From contig CAMZIV010000003.1 of NCBI GenBank assembly GCA_947307355.1, positions 1 to 36,050 of the forward strand: 36,050 bases of DNA, written 5' to 3'. This DNA is from an uncultured Candidatus Saccharibacteria bacterium. GTDB lineage: Bacteria > Patescibacteriota > Saccharimonadia > Saccharimonadales > Saccharimonadaceae. The translations under genes and the position numbers were made by a program. The notes below the pieces were generated by a model, which worked only from the letters and a program-made list of their open reading frames with translations, searched no databases and was not told the DNA's origin. Shown piece after piece: positions 32,599 to 36,050 of the stretch. Position 1 is the first letter of the stretch. Every line of letters begins with the position of its first letter.

Positions 32599-33369
32599 TT
32601 AAATTCGTTTTTGTCCAATATGATTTTTGATAACTTTATTAGGACGTTTTACGATTCCTTTGGTAGTTTTTACAGCCTTTGATGCGGTCTTTGCGACAGC
32701 CGCCGCTGGTTTAGTTTTAGATAATTTCAGAGCGCGTTTTTTCTTAGCTTGATTATCCTTAATAATCTGCTCCTCAATGCGTGCAGCCGTAGCGGTAGCA
32801 GCCTCAGTATCACCATCGTTTTCGTAAATCGCCAAAATCTGGCGAAGAGTGTTTACATTTGGATCCAACTCATAAGCATTCTCTAGAGCCTCAACGGCCT
32901 TCTTAACTTTACCAAGCTTTTCTTCAGCTTTAGCGAGAGCAATAAATCTAGAAGGCACGTCGCCCTCAAGTTCAATCGCCTGGAGAAACGCCATTTCTGC
33001 TTTTTCATAAGCGCCAGTTTCAAGATAAATCAGGCCAGCATTGTGAATAGAAGCCGGATTATTATCAAGCGACTGCGCAATCTCAAAACACTCCACCGCT
33101 TCATCGTACTTTTGGCCCTTAGCATAAAGAATCCCGAGACGGTTATAGGCCGCGGCGTTTTTTTCATCGAATTTCAAAATCGTAAGCAATGCTTTTTCCG
33201 CACGGAAAGGTTTACGCTCCTTCATCGAAGTTTGCGCAATTTGCCAAAGTTTTTTCATCTGTGCAGTATACTTTGGAGACTTTTGCTCCTCTACTTTCTT
33301 GAAATCTTCAAATGGAAAAATAAAGACTAGGAAAGCTGCAAACATAACAATCACAAGTATCGCGATCAT
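32599..33369 (-). CDS. Membrane-anchored TPR protein with lysine-rich tail
   Basis: The 256-residue protein has an N-terminal membrane helix (IAILVIVMFAAFLVFIF), then about four TPR repeats between residues 55 and 190 (AAAYNRLGILYAKGQKYDEA, ASIHNAGLIYLETGAYEKAE, SRFIALAKAEEKLGKVKKAV, TLRQILAIYENDGDTEAATA), and a Lys/Ala-rich tail (KLSKTKPAAAVAKTASKAVK). TPRs mediate protein-protein contacts; the basic tail could bind nucleic acid or lipid. It starts at ATG 33369 six bases after a -10 box that overlaps the holB stop, so it may be transcribed both from its own promoter and by read-through. Confidence 0.75.
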   Translation of the reverse strand: MIAILVIVMFAAFLVFIFPFEDFKKVEEQKSPKYTAQMKKLWQIAQTSMKERKPFRAEKALLTILKFDEKNAAAYNRLGILYAKGQKYDEAVECFEIAQSLDNNPASIHNAGLIYLETGAYEKAEMAFLQAIELEGDVPSRFIALAKAEEKLGKVKKAVEALENAYELDPNVNTLRQILAIYENDGDTEAATATAARIEEQIIKDNQAKKKRALKLSKTKPAAAVAKTASKAVKTTKGIVKRPNKVIKNHIGQKRI

Positions 33370-33375
33370 AGATTT

Positions 33376-33384
33376 ATTTTAGCA
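33376..33384 (-). promoter_or_regulatory. Extended -10 of the TPR gene (leaderless spacing)
   Basis: Minus strand TGCTAAAAT, six bases before ATG 33369, overlapping the stop codon of holB. Confidence 0.55.
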
Positions 33385-34041
33385 TAAATCGGCCACGATA
33401 TGCAATTTTACATGACCGTTTTTATCAATATTCTCATAAGCCGTCAAAAATTTAGGCAGCTTCTTAATAAACACATCCTTACCAGTTTTGTAATAAGATT
33501 TATAAAGAATTTCTATTGCCGTGCCAAGTACAGTCATCGCTTTCTGCCTTACACCATCTTTGCTTTTGGTGATTTCATCAGCAAGCGAAGGCAAATCTGC
33601 AGGTTTTGCTACCACCAAACGTTTTGCAAGCTCCATCATTTTTTTATCGGCATCAATCGGACCATCAATGGGCTCGTCTTTTCTTAAAAAATAAATAGAG
33701 GAACGGCTAAGAATCGTCGGGATAATTCTAGACGCACTAGAAGTAATTAAAACAAAGTGGACTTTATCCTGTGGTTCTTCCAGATTTTTTAAAAGTGCAT
33801 TAGCCGCATCAAGACCAAGTAGATCTGCTGGACGAATAATAATAAATTGCTCGCTCGTCTGCCTTATACCTAAACGTTGAATTAGCTCTTTGATATCATC
33901 AATCGAAATCACGGTTTTGGTAGTAGGTTCCAAAACATAGGCATTTTTTATCTCCACTTTTGTGCTGTCCGGAACAACAAAAACCGCACAACCAGTGCGG
34001 GAGGCAATATTCTTAATCTCAGAAGCATCATTAAAGAACAT
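33379..34041 (-). CDS. holB: DNA polymerase III delta-prime-like subunit
   Basis: The 220-residue protein has IIIRPADLLGLDAANALLK then NLEEPQDKVHFVLITSSASR and IIPTILSRS, equivalent to the ALLKTLEEPP ... SRC region of delta-prime/HolB. No Walker A motif is present, as is normal for delta-prime. It is shorter than usual (about 300), with a brief N-terminal region. It is a clamp-loader component for the replicative polymerase. The start is ATG 34041 after AAGGAG; it overlaps the end of the rluA-family gene by 11 bases. Confidence 0.75.
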   Translation of the reverse strand: MFFNDASEIKNIASRTGCAVFVVPDSTKVEIKNAYVLEPTTKTVISIDDIKELIQRLGIRQTSEQFIIIRPADLLGLDAANALLKNLEEPQDKVHFVLITSSASRIIPTILSRSSIYFLRKDEPIDGPIDADKKMMELAKRLVVAKPADLPSLADEITKSKDGVRQKAMTVLGTAIEILYKSYYKTGKDVFIKKLPKFLTAYENIDKNGHVKLHIVADLC

Positions 34042-34909
34042 TTTTAAACTCCTTAGGAAGCGGTGCTTCAAATACTTTTCTAATGCCGCCAGGAAGTGTA
34101 ACTTCTAGAGAGCCAGCGTGTAGGTATAATCTATCCGCTTTTTCCTCACCATAAACTGGGTCGCCCAAAATTGGGTGACCAAGATATTTCATGTGTACAC
34201 GAAGTTGGTGTGTGCGACCAGTTGTAGGTTTGAGTTCTACAAGTGAATATTTGTCATTAGATTTAAGGACTTTATAAAATGTTTCCGAAGCTTTACCACC
34301 AGCATCGACGCGAAAAGTAGTTGGACGTTTCAAATCGCGCTTCAATGGCAAATCAATCCTAGCCTCATCAAGCTTTGGTCTACCTTGCACAATAGCATAA
34401 TAAGTTTTGTGAACCTTGCGGTCTTGAAATTGCTTCTTTAAAAACTTTTGTACTTCTTCGGATTTAGCAAGAATCATCACGCCAGAAGTATCACGGTCCA
34501 AGCGATGCGCCACATAGCCAAAATCGGCCAAAGTTTTTTCTGGGCAATACTCACCTTTTGCCTCGCTTAAAAGACCTTCCGGCTTATTCACTACAATCAC
34601 ATTTTCATCTTCATAAATCACATCAGGTTTTACGTCGGCATTCTTTAAATCTTCGGGCACATTAAGCTCAATCTTCACGCCCTCTTCAAATTTAGAATTA
34701 GGTTTTGTCACTAACTCACCATCCACCGTCACAAAACCGTTCTCGATAAATTTCTGAATCGTAGAACGATTATAACTCTTATAAATCCCCACCATCATAA
34801 TATCAAGACGAATCTTTTCGGCTTTCTTAGCCTCTTCCGGCAAAATGGTGTCGCCATTTATCACGCGCGACATCTCTGGCTTACTAAACTTTTTACCGGT
34901 AATAATCAT
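34031..34909 (-). CDS. RluA-family pseudouridine synthase
   Basis: The 292-residue protein has an N-terminal S4-like RNA-binding part (RLDIMMVGIYKSYNRSTIQK, then FIENGFVTVDGELV), and the RluA catalytic domain with YEDENVIVVNKPEGLL, AHRLDRDTSG containing the catalytic Asp, ELKPTTGRTHQLRVHM, and ILGDPVYG. It converts a uridine in rRNA or tRNA to pseudouridine; which position cannot be said. An extra about 30 residues precede the S4 segment. ATG 34909 lies six bases after a -10 box, suggesting a leaderless mRNA. It heads the run holB - TPR gene. Confidence 0.9.
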   Translation of the reverse strand: MIITGKKFSKPEMSRVINGDTILPEEAKKAEKIRLDIMMVGIYKSYNRSTIQKFIENGFVTVDGELVTKPNSKFEEGVKIELNVPEDLKNADVKPDVIYEDENVIVVNKPEGLLSEAKGEYCPEKTLADFGYVAHRLDRDTSGVMILAKSEEVQKFLKKQFQDRKVHKTYYAIVQGRPKLDEARIDLPLKRDLKRPTTFRVDAGGKASETFYKVLKSNDKYSLVELKPTTGRTHQLRVHMKYLGHPILGDPVYGEEKADRLYLHAGSLEVTLPGGIRKVFEAPLPKEFKNVL

Positions 34910-34915
34910 ATAAAT

Positions 34916-34924
34916 ATTATATCA
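34916..34924 (-). promoter_or_regulatory. Extended -10 of the rluA-family gene (leaderless spacing)
   Basis: Minus strand TGATATAAT, six bases before ATG 34909. Confidence 0.6.
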
Positions 34925-34946
34925 TACTTGTGCTTACAAGTCAAAT

Positions 34947-35957
34947 CTATCTCAGTTGAAAAGCTTGTTGCACTTCGTGTAATTTTTCGTTTGCAACCAC
35001 ATTTGCATAGGCTTCGCCTTTTTCTAGAAGGCTAATCACTTGTTCGTCGGAAATAGTCTCCAAGTTTGCTTGGAAATCAGCAAGCATTGTGGAGACACTC
35101 TCGGCAACTTTCTTTTTAAGGTCACCATAGCGAGTTTCACCTGCCCAAGTTGAGATAACATCCTGAAGTGGGACATTGTTTACAAGAGCTTCAATTTGGA
35201 GTAAATTAGAAATTCCTGGCTGAGCCCACATATCGAATTTAATCTTTCCAAGCGAATCGGTAGTCGCAGACATAATTTTTTTGGCGGCCACTTCCGGAGC
35301 ATCATCAAGCATGATTTTAGAATTCTCAGCTTTGGTAGATTTACTCATTTTCTTCTCAGGATTAAGCAAGTCACGAATCCTGATACCATTATCAATTTCC
35401 ATGAATTTCACTTGCTCAGCTGTAGATACAGGTACAGTAAAAATGTCGCCATATTTATGATTTACGCGCATAGCAAGGTTGCGGGTAAGCTCGATATGTT
35501 GGAATTGATCCTCGCCGATTGGCACATAAGTCGCATCATACAGTAAGATGTCTGCAGCCATCAAAATCGGATAATTAAAAATGCCAACATTACACGATTC
35601 CTGACCTTTTGATTTCTCTTTGAATTGAATCATGCGTGAAGTCTCGCCCATGGTGGCAACACAGTCAAGAATCCAACATAGTTCAGAATGCGCTGGCACG
35701 CGACTCTGGCGATAGATATGTACATTTTCGTTAATTTGAAGTCCGGCAGCAAGGTAGTATTTAAGAGTACGAATGGTATTTTCGCGCAAATCGCCGTCTA
35801 CTTCAGAAATAATCGAATGAAGATCTGGCACAAAAATATTCACATTATAATCTTTGGAATGTTCATTTGCAAGCCTCACCATCGGGAGCAGCGCCCCAAG
35901 ATAATTTCCAAGCGTTAAAATTGAATTTGATCTGATGCCGGTTAGAATCGTTTTCAT
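34947..35957 (-). CDS. trpS: Tryptophanyl-tRNA synthetase
   Basis: This 336-residue class Ic synthetase has TGIRSNSILTLGNYLGAL (HIGH-equivalent region near residue 15), FVPDLHSI, GEDQFQHIELTRNLA, and KMSKS at residues 203-207. The length is normal. It attaches tryptophan to the tRNA-Trp found at the other end of the window. ATG 35957 lies six bases after a -10 box, with no ribosome-binding site, so the mRNA is probably leaderless. The divergent tRNA-Ala is 39 bases away. Confidence 0.95.
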   Translation of the reverse strand: MKTILTGIRSNSILTLGNYLGALLPMVRLANEHSKDYNVNIFVPDLHSIISEVDGDLRENTIRTLKYYLAAGLQINENVHIYRQSRVPAHSELCWILDCVATMGETSRMIQFKEKSKGQESCNVGIFNYPILMAADILLYDATYVPIGEDQFQHIELTRNLAMRVNHKYGDIFTVPVSTAEQVKFMEIDNGIRIRDLLNPEKKMSKSTKAENSKIMLDDAPEVAAKKIMSATTDSLGKIKFDMWAQPGISNLLQIEALVNNVPLQDVISTWAGETRYGDLKKKVAESVSTMLADFQANLETISDEQVISLLEKGEAYANVVANEKLHEVQQAFQLR

Positions 35958-35963
35958 ATTTTC

Positions 35964-35972
35964 ATTATAGCA
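35964..35972 (-). promoter_or_regulatory. Extended -10 of trpS (leaderless spacing)
   Basis: Minus strand TGCTATAAT, six bases before ATG 35957. Confidence 0.6.
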
Positions 35973-35978
35973 AATCTA

Positions 35979-35987
35979 TGGTAAAAT
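35979..35987 (+). promoter_or_regulatory. Extended -10 of tRNA-Ala
   Basis: TGGTAAAAT, nine bases before the tRNA 5' end. Confidence 0.5.
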
Positions 35988-35996
35988 AAAAGAGCT

Positions 35997-36050
35997 GGGG
36001 CATTAGCTCATTTGGTAGAGCGCTTCCATGGCATGGAAGAGGTGAGGAGT
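35997..36050 (+). tRNA. tRNA-Ala (anticodon GGC), truncated by the window end
   Basis: Acceptor 5' strand GGGGCAT, D-arm GCTCATTTGGTAGAGC, anticodon stem-loop CTTCC-ATGGCAT-GGAAG (anticodon GGC, codon GCC). The T-arm and 3' end lie beyond the window. Confidence 0.9.

Noticed and set aside
1-36050. CRISPR array, insertion sequence or prophage
   Set aside because: No regularly spaced repeats, transposase, integrase or phage structural genes were seen on either strand.
1-36050. UGA recoded as glycine or tryptophan
   Set aside because: gpsA and the Y-family polymerase end at TGA in the expected places, RF1 is ordinary, and tRNA-Trp has anticodon CCA only.

Overview
The window is a densely packed, AT-rich bacterial chromosome segment. 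It most likely comes from Candidatus Saccharibacteria (TM7) or a close Patescibacteria relative. The evidence is inferential: several enzymes are shorter than usual (PrmC, GpsA); there is a minimal SufC-SufB pair; class III ribonucleotide reductase is present; large secreted proteins carry Listeria-Bacteroides (Flg_new) repeats plus Fibrobacter-succinogenes-major-paralogous (FISUMP) domains; and most genes are separated by fewer than 60 bases. UGA is a normal stop (gpsA and the Y-family polymerase end in TGA), which argues against the UGA-recoding SR1/Gracilibacteria lineages.

Layout. 1-2600: tRNA-Trp, then a GT4 glycosyltransferase and a GH57 glycosidase forming an alpha-glucan module. 2590-10852: a leftward run of nrdD, nrdG, a membrane-anchored beta-sandwich-like protein, gpsA, a UvrD-type helicase-nuclease, a small zinc protein and rpmG, headed by two NrdR-box-like operators. 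10893-14325: sufC-sufB, then an accessory patch (an unknown gene, a frameshifted gene, a nucleoside-deoxyribosyltransferase-like gene) and tRNA-Val. 14347-18657: prfA-prmC, htrA, a multi-spanning membrane protein and lepB. 18654-22317: two tandem paralogous secreted FISUMP proteins. 22336-25019: rmuC, tRNA-Thr(UGU), SDR-rubrerythrin. 25022-27409: DUF308-like protein, Y-family polymerase and YolD-like protein, then tRNA-Thr(GGU). 27436-30411: a third, two-part surface protein. 30520-36050: a sigma-region-4-like protein, L,D-transpeptidase, small membrane/zinc protein, tRNA-Tyr, TPR protein, holB-like gene, rluA-family gene, trpS and a truncated tRNA-Ala.

Themes. The products cover cell-envelope export and remodelling (LepB, HtrA, L,D-transpeptidase, FISUMP surface proteins), translation (RF1, its methylase, TrpRS, L33, six tRNAs), DNA metabolism and repair (NrdDG, UvrD-like, RmuC, Y-family polymerase, HolB) and anaerobic redox/Fe-S chemistry (SufBC, rubrerythrin). 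No mobile element, phage module or CRISPR array is visible, and no stretch over 300 bases lacks a gene.

Two observations stand out. At least eleven genes have an extended -10 box only 6-7 bases before the start codon, which predicts leaderless mRNAs. The class III reductase NrdD ends where the family's glycyl-radical loop should begin and has no recognisable radical glycine. Other points of interest are tRNA 3'-end duplications next to both threonine tRNAs, a surface protein with an internal sortase-like motif followed by a second signal-like segment, and a probable frameshift in the accessory patch.
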